From positions 248,001 through 312,000 of the forward strand of contig JAHDVF020000025.1 in assembly GCA_022606425.2 (NCBI GenBank): a stretch of 64,000 bases of DNA, in the 5' to 3' direction. The position numbers and the translations under genes are program-made. Source of the stretch: Lepidostoma basale. Taxonomy: Eukaryota > Arthropoda > Insecta > Trichoptera > Lepidostomatidae. How positions within the stretch are numbered: the first letter of the stretch is position 1; the number at the start of each line of letters is the position of its first letter. The notes under the pieces were generated by a model. The model worked only from the letters and a program-made list of their open reading frames with translations, was not told where the DNA came from and ran no database searches. Positions 39,065-49,902 of this stretch are shown in pieces.

Positions 39065-39327
39065 ATTATTATTATTATTATTTTGTTGAATCGCTCTTCA
39101 CATCATGACAGCATGAGCCAAATCGATGTAAAGGGTATTTATAGCTATCATAGTGATTCTCGTGACATGTGATAGGTAGCAAATCTCTATCGCCATTTTA
39201 TTGTCACGTGAATTCTACACCAGACCAAATACAGTGTGACAATCACTCTGCCCTCGCCGGGAATCGAACCCGGAACCTCCGGGGTGGCAGTCAATGCACT
39301 TAACACTCGGCCACGAAGGTCGCCGCC
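39065..39327 (-). mobile_element. tRNA-derived SINE, best full-length copy
   Basis: Minus strand: GGCGACCTTCGTGGCCGAGT (A-box TGGCCGAGTG), B box GGGTTCGATTCCCGG, the body, ACATCGATTTGGCTCATGCT, then (AAT)n at 39065-39085. The head resembles a class-II (Ser/Leu-like) tRNA, but lacks a tRNA acceptor fold and is followed by SINE body, so it is not a tRNA gene. Confidence 0.85.
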
Positions 39328-39499
39328 TTATAAATTCTTATGACGTAATTGCAAACGATCTGGAATTATATGTCTGTAATGTTTGTGATTTTTATTCAAA
39401 TAAATGAAGAAAATGAAAATAAATAAAGTATTCTCATTTTCTTAAATTCAAAGTTCAAATTAAATAAATATGATATGGAGTATCACCATTAACAGTATG

Positions 39500-39765
39500 T
39501 ACGAGTGTAGTGGATATTAGGCAAGACGCATAATAATGCGATCCTAAGGATCGCTGCGTTGGTTCGGACATATGGAACGCATGGATGGAGAAAGAATGGT
39601 TAAGAAAGTATACGTTAATGTTGTATATGGGGTACGAAGTCGATGCAGACCGAGAAAAACATGGCATGACCAAATTAATCAAATTTTATAGGTGTTTCAT
39701 GTTCGAAGTCGGAGGAATCGACGTGCGTGTATTCTCGTGTTTCGTTTGCTCGTTTCTAATGTCAA
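39500..39765 (+). mobile_element. RTE-alpha subfamily b fragment
   Basis: SLRWFGHMERMDGERMVKKV, then a shifted frame with RCRPRKTWHDQI and VRSRRNRRAC. No tail. Confidence 0.7.
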
Positions 39766-39821
39766 CCATAAAATAAACAACAAACTAAATTTGTATCATA
39801 ATATTTGTTTTTATATAAGAA

Positions 39822-40145
39822 AGAAATGTAGAGCGGAAGAAGGTATTCTAAACAAAATTACGAAAGGATCACTCGGTTCGGATATATGGAGCGCATGGAT
39901 GGAGAAATAATGAGTAAGAAAGTAAACGTTAATGATGTAAATGGAGTACGGAGTCGAGACAGACCGAGGAAAACATGGCATGACCAAATTAAAAAAAAGT
40001 TGGTCATGTTAGAAGTCGGAGGAATGTGAACGTGCGTGTATGACTCGTTGTATGAATGTGGAGGAAGCTAGAGAGGTTTGCCAGGATAGAGTAGTGTGGC
40101 GGTCCATTCTATTTGCCTACCCCTGCGGGGAAACGTCGTGTTGTT
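39822..40145 (+). mobile_element. RTE-alpha subfamily b copy
   Basis: KCRAEEGILNKITKGSLGSD (with a short deletion in RWFGYME), DRPRKTWHDQI, VRSRRN, RACMTRCMNVEEAREVCQDR, VVWRSILFAYPCGETS. The 3' end GGGGAAACGTCGTGTTG lacks the GTTA run. Confidence 0.75.
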
Positions 40146-40149
40146 GCTG

Positions 40150-40465
40150 TCGCATAATAATGAATTATCTAGGTTTGGGTACTATTTCGCGCCAAAGGAC
40201 GCAATGAATTTTAACATAGGATCCAGTGGGACGCAAAAGTGTAAGCTGATCGAAACTGCGTTAGCTGGATAGAACTTTCAATGACTACTTGCAGTCCAGG
40301 CAAATAGCATAGAGATTAACTGCACCGAACATGCACCGATGGAGGCGGCTTATGTATGCAGAATTAATTCATCCCAAGTGTAGTGATGTTTGTGGTTTAT
40401 ATACGAAGCTACTGTGATGTATACTGCATACGTCATTTAATGAAAAAAATAAAAAAATATAAGGA
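40150..40465. other. Unassigned sequence
   Basis: Nothing recognised. Confidence 0.45.
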
Positions 40466-40469
40466 TTAA

Positions 40470-40960
40470 TTTTATCTCAATAGAGACGAAGATGCAAACC
40501 GAAAACTGAATATCGTTATCGAGGTGTTTACAGGACTTGTCATTGGTTGGGTTAAGCGCACGCTTTATGTAATTACGACATTCCCCATTCCACCTTTCTT
40601 ATGACCACCATGTCTGACAAATTTTGGAAGTTGTATATATGTTAATATCCAACACCACAATTCACATGTCAGTTTCACTTTACAGACCAGCGCCATCTAT
40701 GAAGATTAGATTTAAGCATTAAGCAGAAGATCTTTATAACGCAATGTGAAAGGCTGCCGCCATTAACGCACTGCTAGATAACGCCTGGAAATGTCACTCC
40801 AATTTATATGCTTACTTGGACCAGTTTTTTGTTTTACACAACATTTTGAATGTATACAAATAACCTTGAATTGATAACCCGCAATGGGTAAATAAAATCC
40901 AGTATTCGTCTACAAGTATTTGTATACATTCAAAATGTTGTATAAAAAAATACGTTGGAC
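40470..40960 (-). repeat. Repeat M, copy 3, with inverted start
   Basis: Nearly complete minus-strand M (TCTCAATAGAGACGAAGATG at the left to GGACCAGTTTTTTGTTTTAC), followed by an inverted plus-strand start: ACACAACATTTTGAATGTAT (40837) mirrors ATACATTCAAAATGTTGTAT near 40925-40945, with AACCCGCAATGGGTAAATAA between. Confidence 0.75.
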
Positions 40961-40964
40961 ATAC

Positions 40965-41410
40965 TCGTATACAGGTTTCCGTAGGCATAGATATGATCAT
41001 ATTATTTCATTGCTGGATGCAGGCTTTTCATCCTTAAAGCGGGTTGTATCGTCGCAGTTCATCCCTCCTTTATATCGATGGCAAGGAACAGAGGTATTAC
41101 CATTATTCTATCCTAAGCAGTTAACTGCCTACCCCGGAGTGCTGCAGCGGTAAAGGTTAATGGCCCCACGGCTAAGGCAAATGGGCTATAAATAATGGAA
41201 CATTATGGATATTCCATGAACCGTTCGGTAATGTTATCTCGTGTATTAAAAAAATCGAATGCTCTTGTGTACAAGGTGGTAACTTAATATATTATGAATT
41301 CTACGCAAATGTCACGTCTTGAGCTTTCATAGAGTTTTCCCGGTGCATCTTTTAAGTTTATTACTAAACAAAAATAGCAAATTTCTTCTATGTTTGCCGT
41401 CACTTTGTGT
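40965..41410. other. Unassigned sequence
   Basis: Nothing recognised. Confidence 0.45.
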
Positions 41411-41414
41411 TGTG

Positions 41415-41700
41415 GATTCATATTTGAATAAATATAATTATACTTTGTATTACAACACTTATTATTTTCACTTAACTCAGACATGTTTCGGTTACAAGTA
41501 ACCTTTATTTTAACAATAAAAAAAAACAGAGCGGACAGTTATATACCAAATATAGAACGAGTTAAGTATAAAAGTGGAAGAGGTATAATTAGGAATAAGG
41601 AGAGGGGAGATGTATCGGGAACATATCGAATAGAAGGGGTATAATTAGGATTAAGGAGAGGGAATATGCAACGGGAATATATCGACCATGGGTATTGAAT
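41415..41700 (-). repeat. Family G element with hammerhead-like hairpin
   Basis: Minus strand: perfect hairpin GGTTAC/GTAACC followed by GAAACATGTCTGAG (self-complementary ACATGT, GUC). The upstream core strand (TAAAATA) is not CTGANGA. Arms contain ATATGAATCC..., and GGAGAGG-type purine repeats (about 61-bp period, 41580-41690). Related in inverse orientation to 44905-45145. Confidence 0.55.
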
Positions 41701-41817
41701 TTAAATTTAATTGGTTATTTAATATAATATTTTTTCATTATTTTTGATGGTTTTATTAATTTCAAAAATTTCCAAATTGTTTAAAGTTAGATTTTTATTA
41801 TTAATATCCAAAAGTTT

Positions 41818-41885
41818 TTATATAGCCCTTACGTAGCTTGGGTACAAGCGAAATTATTTGGCGTAATGATAATTCCGTTGTTAAT
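41818..41885 (+). repeat. Family A element, single arm
   Basis: CTTACGT, A, perfect stem GCTTG/CAAGC, GAAA, then TTATTTGGCGTAAT. Core strand decayed, GAAA intact. Confidence 0.55.
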
Positions 41886-41997
41886 ATGCAAAACATTATT
41901 TTATTTTATATATCTAATAATTATTCAATTATTTCTCTTGCAATTTTATCATTATATGTTAATATTGTATTAAATTGTGAAAATAAAAATTAATGAT

Positions 41998-42240
41998 TAT
42001 GTTTATCGTTTCTTGAACAATGAAAAATTCCATATTTAATAATGAATTCCAATGAAAATGTCTATATTCCAGAAGTTTAATTATAATTTGTGGGAATTAT
42101 ATGTTTTTCATAATGAAATGTACATAATGTCACCATGAGATAATGCTTTGGAGAGGCAAAACATGACATTCCAATAATTCATAATAAAAGTTTTAATAAA
42201 AAGACGTTTTCTTATAAATTATCTTATAAATGCCATTACT
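41998..42240. repeat. Family E palindromic element
   Basis: Minus arm: TTATCGTTTCTTGAACAATG, AATGAAAATGTCTATATTCC. Plus arm: GATAATGCTTTGGAGAGGCA, AAACATGACATTCC, AAAAAGACGTTTTC. Confidence 0.7.
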
Positions 42241-42244
42241 TTTT

Positions 42245-42665
42245 CTTCAAAACCCATTAATATATTCAAAATGAAATCTGATTAATATATGAGTTACGTT
42301 TATACTCTTTATAACCGTTAAAATGAACTAAGTCACGTGTACATAAATATTATTATATGTGTATTATGTGCATTTTATGGGAAAGTTAATGGATGAAAAA
42401 CGCATACTACAAAATGTGTTCATCTTAAAAGTAAAAAAAAATTCGGAACTTCATTTGAAATATACACATGTTAAATCTATCATTAGTTAAAAAAAAATGT
42501 TGTACTCAATGCTGCTTTATTTTTGGTGTACTTTTAATCATTATTTTCTAGTCATTCATTCCAATTATCCAAACCATATAATTGATAATTTCTTGTTACC
42601 AAAGCTTTGATCCATCCAGCATTGTATGGTTAATGAACTGTTGCCATTTTATATCAAAATAAAAT
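42245..42665. other. Unassigned AT-rich sequence
   Basis: Nothing recognised. Confidence 0.45.
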
Positions 42666-42671
42666 AAAAAT

Positions 42672-42897
42672 ACGACCTTCGTCACAGAGTAGCAAGAGCT
42701 CTTACTGCCACACTGAAGATCCTGGGTTCGATTCCCACTGTCTTTGGTTTGTTGTAGAAATTACGTCACGGTAAAATGGCAAATAGATTAGCTAGAAATC
42801 ACATGTCATCAGAATAAATAGATAAGAAGTTGTATGCATTATATCAGTTTAAATAACCTGCTGTATACATAATTTGTATACAGCAGGTTATTTGAAC
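42672..42897 (+). mobile_element. tRNA-derived SINE with duplicated inverted 3' end
   Basis: Head CGACCTTCGTCACAGAGTAG, B box GGGTTCGATTCCCAC, body, then the type-2 end. The last 23 bp (42847-42869) are followed after 5 bp by their inverted copy (42875-42897) with one mismatch, giving a near-perfect palindrome around CTGTATACA. Confidence 0.78.
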
Positions 42898-42899
42898 TC

Positions 42900-43225
42900 A
42901 ATTGTGGAAAGCAAGGGGAAACTACCTCATTGAAAAGTTCAAGTGGCATTCTAAGAATCAGCAAAGATGTTAATATTTTTTTTGCTGCAAATTGGATTGA
43001 AACTAAAAAATATATAATACTTTTTTTATTTACCATGTATTTGATAAGATTTCATACCCCTAGTGGCATTTTCAAGCTTCCGATTTAAATTTTAGAGTCG
43101 GCATTCAAAAACGAATATGCAATGTTTTCATGTTTTTATTCTGTTACCTGTACCTAACTGTCAAGGAGTGTTATTCTTTTATCTACCATATGTAAACAAA
43201 CATTCCAAATGTTAAAATTTTATTA
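42900..43225. other. Unassigned sequence
   Basis: Nothing recognised. Confidence 0.45.
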
Positions 43226-43228
43226 TTC

Positions 43229-43605
43229 TTCTTCTTCAAGTGCCCTGTCGGGTCCCTCCAATCACCTCGGCGAACCTGTGCCTATCCTGCGCTGCTCGAA
43301 ACAGCTCCTCCACACTTCGATGCCGGTCTACTCCCTCACGTTTAGCAGCCAGGAAATTTGTCTCCTACCGGGCCCTAGGCGTCCTTCAACTTTGCCCTCC
43401 AATATCAGTTGGGGAAGGTGATACTTTTCCCCACGCAGGATATGACCCCGATGTGAAATCTTCCGAACCCTGATAGTTGATAACAGTTCCCTGTCAACTC
43501 TAGCTTGCCTCTGGACTTCAGTATTGGTAACCATATCTGTCCAGCAAATTCTAAGCATTCGTCGATAGAGCCACATTTCAAATGCTTCCAGTCTGTTCAA
43601 TGAGT
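43229..43605 (-). pseudogene. RTE-epsilon retrotransposon, 90-codon open piece
   Basis: Minus frame 43328-43600: MNRLEAFEMWLYRRMLRICW, TNTEVQRQARVDRELLSTIR, KISHRGHILRGEKYHLPQLI, EGRLGPGRRQISWLLNVRE. A frameshift precedes the terminal LFRAAQDRHRFAEVI-like part and the (GAA)n tail at 43229. One of the better epsilon copies. Confidence 0.85.
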
Positions 43606-43609
43606 TTTA

Positions 43610-43735
43610 AATTTTAATTATTAAATTTTATTAATACGACTTAAAATGCCTGTTTACTTGGAATTATCTTATATGATATGGGAATTATATGTTTTGCCTT
43701 GCTAAGGTATTATCAAATGTTGCGAGAATTGTTTA
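43610..43735 (-). repeat. Family E element, single arm
   Basis: Minus strand: TTTGATAATACCTTAGCAAG, GCAAAACATATAATTCCCAT, CAAGTAAACAGGCATTTTAA, TCGTATTAATA. Confidence 0.65.
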
Positions 43736-43739
43736 CATA

Positions 43740-44410
43740 ACCGAGTTAATGGAGCACGGAGCAGATACATAACAAATAAGAGTTAACTTATAATTTTAAT
43801 ATCATCTGAAATTTATTTAAAGTTTTGCAGTGTGCATTTAGCATTATTGATATTATAATATGACAATAGTAAAACTTTAACAAAGTGATTCGTTTTACAA
43901 TAAATTTGATGTAAGAACTTCTCTTAGAAAACGTGAAATGCTATTATTACTTTCGTTTGTCAAAGGAAAGATCCGTAAAAGCTATAAAGAGACACATTAT
44001 CTGCATGCGAACTTTCTTTGTGGCCACTAGTTAAGCTGTTGCAGTTCGCATGTCAAGGGGCTATCCCTTCGAGTCGTGACACTATTACACAACATGCAAA
44101 TTTATTTCTCCCTCCCAGTAATACCGTAAGCACTGTTTAATAATTTCACCAGTTTAACCCTAATGCGAGTGGTTATAAACATACATTTAGACGAGTGATT
44201 GAAAACATTTTTAATTTAAATATTCATATGCACACTATTCTAAATTAAAAAAATAAATTCACTCCCAATATGATTTAATTGTTTTAAATATAAATGTATT
44301 TAAAAATGTGAAAATCCGTATAAAATGTGCAATATTGATAAAAAAATATTTTTTTCTTGAAGTTCTATTATACTTGCAACTTTTTCATACACAGATTAAC
44401 CAATAATATA
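43740..44410. other. Unassigned sequence
   Basis: Nothing recognised. Confidence 0.5.
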
Positions 44411-44414
44411 AATA

Positions 44415-44740
44415 GGATACATAGTTGGACACATGAAAATAATGGATGAAGAACGAATGGTAAAAAAGTACATACATATAAGCGACGTATACGGAACTAG
44501 AAAAAGAAGAAGATTGAGAAAAATGTGGAACGTAAATTGAATATTATTGAAATTAATTAATACATATGGAACGAATGGATGATAGAATAATAGTTAAAAT
44601 GTTGTATACAAGCAGTGTGAGTGGAACGAGAAGCCGTTGAAGACCAAGAAAAGCATGGCATGGCCAAATTAATCAAATACTCAAAAAGCGGTCTCATTTG
44701 AAGTCGGAAAAATTTCCGAGCGTGCATGTTAAAATGAATG
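44415..44740 (+). mobile_element. RTE-alpha, two decayed segments
   Basis: First segment VGHMKIMDEERMVKKYIHIS with a RLRKMW remnant. From about 44560 a second start HMERMDDRIIVKML, then RPRKAWHGQINQILK. The repeated FGHMERM region shows two overlapping copies or an internal duplication. Confidence 0.65.
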
Positions 44741-44904
44741 AATATGTTATCATATATTTAATAAAGAAAATGGTATTGAAATTTTGCATATTAACAAGAC
44801 AACTAACCTTAAACAATTTAGATATTTTAGAAATTGAAAAAGCCATAAAAAATAATGAAAATATAATAAATAACCAGTTAAATTTAAATTCAATTGCTTT
44901 GTTT

Positions 44905-45145
44905 GAAATATTCCCGTTACACCTCCCCTCTCCTCAATCCTAATTATAACCCCTCCCCTCCACTTTAATACATAACTCCACCCCTTTTAGTATATAAGAG
45001 ACCACTCTGTTTTATTTGATTGTTAAAAATGTATACATAGAAAAAGGTTACTTATAACCGAAACATGTGTGGGTTCAGTAAAAATAAAAAGTGTTGTAAT
45101 ACAAAGTATAATTATATTTATTCAAATATGAATAAACAGTAAAAA
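44905..45145 (+). repeat. Family G element
   Basis: CTCCCCTCTCCTCAATCCTA and CCTCCCCTCCACTTTAATAC (pyrimidine-rich repeats), hairpin GGTTAC/ATAACC, GAAACATGTGTGGG, then GTGTTGTAATACAAAGTATA shared with the 41415-41700 element. Confidence 0.55.
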
Positions 45146-45149
45146 ATGA

Positions 45150-45480
45150 AGGCGAATAAAGAAGAAAATATATATTTTACTTATATTAAAAAGGGTCTTT
45201 CCATGTCAAACACACGAGGGTTAATAATTTCACTAGTTTAAGTGTTTTGATTAGTGCCCATGGAATTTAAGACTCATTAATCACAGCGTGTGAGGTGGGG
45301 AACTAAAATTTAGTCCAATCCATTTAAATATAAAGGATTAAAGTGAAATTTATGTTACGCTGGGACGACTTTATAATGCGGGTCACGCGTTGAGTGTGGA
45401 AGCTAACTTTATATTGTTTAATCTGTGATCTCTAGTGAAGGCGTTAAATCATGTGACTAGCTAATAATTATCACGTATGT
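45150..45480. other. Unassigned sequence
   Basis: Nothing recognised. Confidence 0.45.
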
Positions 45481-45482
45481 TC

Positions 45483-45935
45483 CTATTAAAATCACATGAA
45501 TAGTTATAAATTATTATTTTAAAAAGCGGAAAATAGTTTCTCGCGGCGGGTTGTTTGCCGGTGCGATAAATGAAGGACACGGGTTGATGTAATTATTTAT
45601 TAAATGACACAATGTAAACATAATGCAAATTGGAGATAAAAGACACAATTGCAGACGTCCGTGCGCTGCGGCGTCCAAGCCCAGTATTGTGGTGAATAAA
45701 ATACTTTCTATTAAAATCACATGACTAGTTTTAAATTATTATTTCAAAAAGCGGAAAATAGTTTCTGGCAGCGGCGGGTTGTTTGCCGGTGCGATAAATG
45801 AAAGGACATGGGTTGATGTAATTATTTAAAAAGTGACACAATGTTAACATAATGCAAATAAGAGAGAAAAGACGCGATTGCAGACGTCCGTGCGCTGCGG
45901 CGTCCGAGGCCAGTATTGTGGTGAGTAAAAAATTT
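45483..45935. repeat. Tandem duplication, 225-bp unit
   Basis: Units 45483-45707 and 45708-45935 are roughly 90% identical by eye. Each contains GCGGGTTGTTTGCCGGTGCG and GCAGACGTCCGTGCGCTGCG, GC-rich blocks in an AT-rich setting, spaced by an AATTATTTA-type linker. No coding pattern. Not related to other repeats here. Confidence 0.85.
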
Positions 45936-45939
45936 CTAT

Positions 45940-46140
45940 CAATATAGTACAATTATCGATCTTCCACGCGCGATTTTTATATCAAATCCCCCCAAAATTT
46001 CTTCAAAATATCATTTCATTTCTTTTATTATTTATTATTGTGTTTATATTCTTAATCAATTTGTCATTGCCTAAATACCTGGTTTATATGTTAGGTTTCT
46101 TATATATTATTTGTTAAAATAATTCTAATAATATAAAGTT
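45940..46140. other. Unassigned sequence
   Basis: AT-rich, nothing recognised. Confidence 0.4.
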
Positions 46141-46144
46141 AAAT

Positions 46145-46640
46145 TGTTAATGGCAATCCACATTGGTATTCTTGAACCGACCCTTATGTATATAAACGAA
46201 GCATGAAACTCGCAATAGAAATAATACTAAATGCTGTAGAAATTAGATCTCTTAGACGAATGTGTAAAAAATCAATGTATGATAGAGTATCGAATGAAAA
46301 TGTAAGAAGAGAACGCGGTGCGAATGAAAGTGTTATGAAAAAAATAATGAAAGGAACATTTAGATGGTTTGGATACATGGAAAGAATAAACGAAGAAATA
46401 ACGACAAAAAGTATATGCAATGCAAATGACACTAGAAATAAAGGAAGCCCGAGGAAAATGGGGCACGATCAATTAAGTCAAATATTGTATGTATGTTGGC
46501 ACGCGAGGAGTCGAAGAAATCGACGTGCAAGCATGACACGATACATGAATCTTGTCGAAGCGAAAGAAGTTTGCCAGGAAAGAAAAGTGTGGCAGTTCAT
46601 TATTTCTGCCTGTGAGAGTTGGCGTGATGTTTGGTTTGTA
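46145..46640 (+). pseudogene. RTE-alpha copy, 158-codon open piece
   Basis: Frame 46203-46679: NAVEIRSLRRMCKKSMYDRV, VRRERGANESVMKKIMKGTF, RWFGYMERINEE, a small deletion, NKGSPRKMGHDQLSQIL, RSRRNRRASMTRYMNLVEAK and EVCQERKVWQFIISA. The frame stays open but key tail residues are altered and the GTTA tail is lost. RT palm absent. Confidence 0.8.
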
Positions 46641-46654
46641 AGTTATTATATTTT

Positions 46655-46700
46655 ATTGATTCTCATGACATATGAATGATAGGTTCTCTATCGCTTGTTG
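46655..46700 (-). mobile_element. SINE scrap
   Basis: ATTCTCATGACATATGAATG and TAGGTTCTCTATCGCT match the inner SINE body in inverse orientation. Confidence 0.4.
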
Positions 46701-46747
46701 GTTAAATTGTTGAATTTGTTTTTTATTTGTATATAAATTTAGTATTT

Positions 46748-47303
46748 GTACTAACTAACTAACTAACTTACCATCACGCCGTCTCCCCGGAGGGGTAGGC
46801 AGAAAGAATGGAACGCCACACTGTTCTGTCCTGACATACGCCTCTCGCTTCCTCTACATTCATACATCTTGTCATGCACGCACGTCGATTTTTCCGACTC
46901 CTCACGTGACCGACATTCAATATTTGATTGATTTGATCGTGCCACGTTTTCCTCGGCCTTCCTCTATTTCTAGCTCCGTTCACGCCGTTTACATATACCT
47001 TCTTTACCATTCTGTCTTCACTCATTCTTTCCATGTGTCCAAACCATCTTAATGACCCTTTCCTTATTTTGTTCATAACACTTTCATTCGCACCACATTC
47101 ACTTCTTATACTTGCATTAGTCACTCTATCATAAACAGATTTGGCACACATTCGTCTAGAGATCTCATTTCTACTGCATTTATTCTACTTTCATCCTTCT
47201 TTTGCCAGTTCCATGCTTCACTTCCATACATAAGGGTCGGCACAAGAACACCATTGTGCACTGCCATCTTAGCTTTTTTGGATAGGCTTTGTACTATATA
47301 CAA
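46748..47303 (-). pseudogene. RTE-alpha, best-preserved copy
   Basis: Two overlapping minus frames, 47121-47303 (LSKKAKMAVHNGVLVPTLMY, GSEAWNWQKKDESRINAVEM) and 46774-47151 (KSVYDRVTNASIRSECGANE, KGSLRWFGHMERMSEDRMVK, RGRPRKTWHDQINQILNVGH, VRSRKNRRACMTRCMNVEEA, VCQDRTVWRSILSAYPSGET), separated by one frameshift near 47150. The tail is (GTTA)n at 46748-46766. The Y-G-S-E-A-W motif marks the end of the RT thumb in RTE-type proteins. This copy is the best reference for the family here. Confidence 0.88.
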
Positions 47304-47309
47304 AAAAAA

Positions 47310-47697
47310 TCTAATTCTATAAAAAACTGGTACAAGTTAATAGTAAAATTGGAGTTTCACTCCAGCCGTTATCTAGCAATGTGATAATTGCGTAAAAGCC
47401 TTTCACATTGTATTAATAAAGATTTTCTGCTTAATGTCTACAAATTATCTTAACAGATGGCGCTAGTATAGATCCCTACCAACAGTGAAGTTATTAAAAA
47501 ATATTAACAAATATACAAGTTTCAAAAATTTGTCAGACGTGGTGTCGTAAGAAGGGCGGAATGGTGAATGTTGTTAAACATAAAGTGATCGCTTAACCCA
47601 ACCAATGACAGGTCATAAGTCCTGTAAACGCCTCGACTACCATATTCTGTTTCCAAATGATTTACATATTCGTCTCTATTGAGATACGGTTAAATTA
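47310..47697 (+). repeat. Repeat M, copy 4
   Basis: TTGGAGTTTCACTCCAGCCG, CCTTTCACATTGTATTAATA, AGATGGCGCTAGTATAG, TTAACCCAACCAATGACAGG, CGTCTCTATTGAGATACGGT. The start before the AACTGG region is missing. Confidence 0.72.
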
Positions 47698-47699
47698 TT

Positions 47700-48260
47700 A
47701 TTTCTTATAGTTTTGTTTCGTTTTATTAAAGTATGAACAAATTATTATTGAAGTATTGATTATAAAATATGTTTCATTGTTTTTAAAGCTGACGATTGAT
47801 TAAAACCATTGTTTATTAAAAATGACACAAACACAATTGTTTATAATATGCAATAAATTAATTTTAAAGGAATTGGTGCGGTACTGAAGCAAAACGTAAC
47901 TATTTTCTTTCCATTTTTTTACTACTCACATCCATCTGTGTTCAGTCAGCTTACTGACGTAAGTGGATTGCAAGGCAAACTGACTTCAACCGATATCGCG
48001 TATTTTACTGAGCTTCGTATTCACTTATTCGTCTTGTTGCTGCTGCAAATATACTATTTTATGATGTATTGCAACTTCAGCTAACTAATTGATTTCCTCT
48101 AAACGAAATGGGTAATATGTACTTACTTACCTAGAAGATCAAAACAAGATCAGTTTATGTACTCAAAAGACATTATATAAGAGATGAAAAATGAAGAAAG
48201 ATATCGGGAGAAGGGTTGTAGCTGGAATCAAAATAAATGGTGGGCTCAGTCATTACCGCA
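47700..48260. other. Unassigned sequence
   Basis: Nothing recognised. Confidence 0.5.
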
Positions 48261-48269
48261 AATATAAAT

Positions 48270-48788
48270 ATATCGACTTAAGTAAAGATGGCAGTACACA
48301 ATGAAGTTCTAGTACCGACCCTTATATATTGAAATTAAGCTCGAAGTTGGCAGAAGAAGGATGAAAATAGGTAACATGCCGTAGAAATTATGTCATTAAG
48401 AAGGATGTGCGGAAAAACAATGTATGATAGAATATCTAATAATGGTGTAAGAAAGGAATGTAAAGCGGATGAATGCGTGATATAATATTATAAATAAAAC
48501 GAAGAAAGGGTCACTAAGATGGTTTGGACATATGGAACGAATGGATGAGGGAAGAATGGTTAAAAATATTTATACAAGTAGTGTGAAAGGATAAAGAAGT
48601 CGAGGAAGGCCGAGGAGGACATGGCGTGACCAAATTAATCGATTGCTGAAAGGTAGCCATGTTCGAAGTAGAAAAAATCGACGAGCGTGCATGTCACGAT
48701 GTGTGAATGAAGAAAGGTGCGAGAGTTAGTCAGGATACCTCTGCTAACGCCTCCGGAGAAACTGCGTGATGGTTAGTTAGTTAGTTAT
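48270..48788 (+). pseudogene. RTE-alpha-type copy, subfamily c
   Basis: SKDGSTQ, VLVPTLIY, EIMSLRRMCGKTMYDRISNN, KKGSLRWFGHMERMDEGRMV, a stop, RRGRPRRTWRDQINRLLKGS, HVRSRKNRRACMSRCVNEE, and a (GTTA)n tail. The NRLLKGSHVRSR region separates this copy from subfamilies a and b. Confidence 0.78.
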
Positions 48789-48799
48789 GATTTAACATG

Positions 48800-48980
48800 A
48801 AATAAAACGATGTTTTTTTTTTCTATGTACTTCCACTTATCATTTTCATTTCGACAGCGACTGGTTTCGCCAGGTTAGCTGGCATTGAAAGAAAACTAGT
48901 CTATCGAAACCGGTCGCATACGAAATAAAGACAATAAGTGTAAATGGTTTATAAAAAACATCGTTATATTTATTATTATT
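48800..48980. repeat. Family H palindromic element
   Basis: Arms ACGATGTTTTTTTTTTC and AAAAAACATCGTTATATTT. The minus motif has perfect GCCAG/CTGGC, GAAACCAGTC, GCTGTCGA. The plus motif retains only TCGAAACCGGTCGC with stem II lost. Confidence 0.7.
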
Positions 48981-49079
48981 TAAAATTAACTTCCATTAGT
49001 GATTTTAGTAGTATCATTATATCATATTTATATTTTAAGGCATCTATTTGATAATTGGTAAATTTTCAAAACGCTTGCA

Positions 49080-49215
49080 CTATGTCTTGATTTTGAAGAT
49101 GGACTTTGTCATAAATATTATAATATTTAGCAATGCAAAACATTTCATTCAACTTTTATAAAACGTTTTCATTCTCATTAATTATTGTATTTGAAATAAA
49201 GTTTTATATGAAAAG
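49080..49215 (+). repeat. Family E element, decayed single arm
   Basis: AGCAATGCAAAACATTTCAT, ATAAAACGTTTTCATTCTCA, TTAATTATTGTATTTG. Confidence 0.5.
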
Positions 49216-49269
49216 AGAGTATTTAAAAAAATATTTACTAATTTTCTAAAAAAAAGATTTTCCTTCTCT

Positions 49270-49470
49270 GAATGGAAGTTGATGTTAAATAATAATGAAA
49301 TAAAACGATGTTTATAAAAACTATCATTTTTTTTCTATTTTACACAATTGTGTCAAAGCCAGCAAGCTTGGCGAAACCGTTTGCTGCCGAAATAAAAACG
49401 AAATTGGATGTAGTTCTTAAAAAAAAACATCGTTTTATTTAATTATAATTTATTAATAAATAGGCAGCAC
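49270..49470. repeat. Family H palindromic element
   Basis: Arms AAACGATGTTTATAAAAAC and TTAAAAAAAAACATCGTTTT. The plus motif has stem GCCAG/TTGGC, GAAACCGTTT, GCTGCCGA with core strand GTGTCAA. Confidence 0.68.
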
Positions 49471-49474
49471 ACAT

Positions 49475-49895
49475 GTAAATAAAAACTTAGGCCACTATCG
49501 TGTCCACTTCAATATTTTGAAACGACCGGAATAAAAGTAAAGTGGTTTCCGTTCGGAATATTCCCACGTACCCACCTGTTGCTCCAAGACCATTTTTTCC
49601 CATTTCGTTGGGAATTACTCATTCCGCTCGTGTCTTCTGAGACATCACATTATTTGCCCCCCGCGCGTGAGCCAAATTAGAATGGCCCGCCCTTAGACGC
49701 GAAGGAAATGACGATACCGCAATAAGCAAAATATTTCCCTTCTTATAATTACGTGGCGCTACTAAAACTCCTTCCACGTCCATTGTAGGATGTTTAGTCT
49801 GAGCTCTTGAGAGCTTTGCTAATTTAAATATGCCACTTTGGAATCTTAATAAACTTTTGGACTCATCCGTACTTTAAAAACAATATTTGTATTTG
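49475..49895. other. Unassigned sequence, GC-richer at 49550-49800
   Basis: No open frame or repeat recognised. Confidence 0.45.
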
Positions 49896-49902
49896 TATAT
49901 AT

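Noticed and set aside
39250..39327. tRNA gene on the minus strand
   Set aside because: A- and B-box-like sequences are present, but no complete cloverleaf or acceptor stem, and the SINE body and (AAT)n tail follow; repeated at 8946 and 17256.
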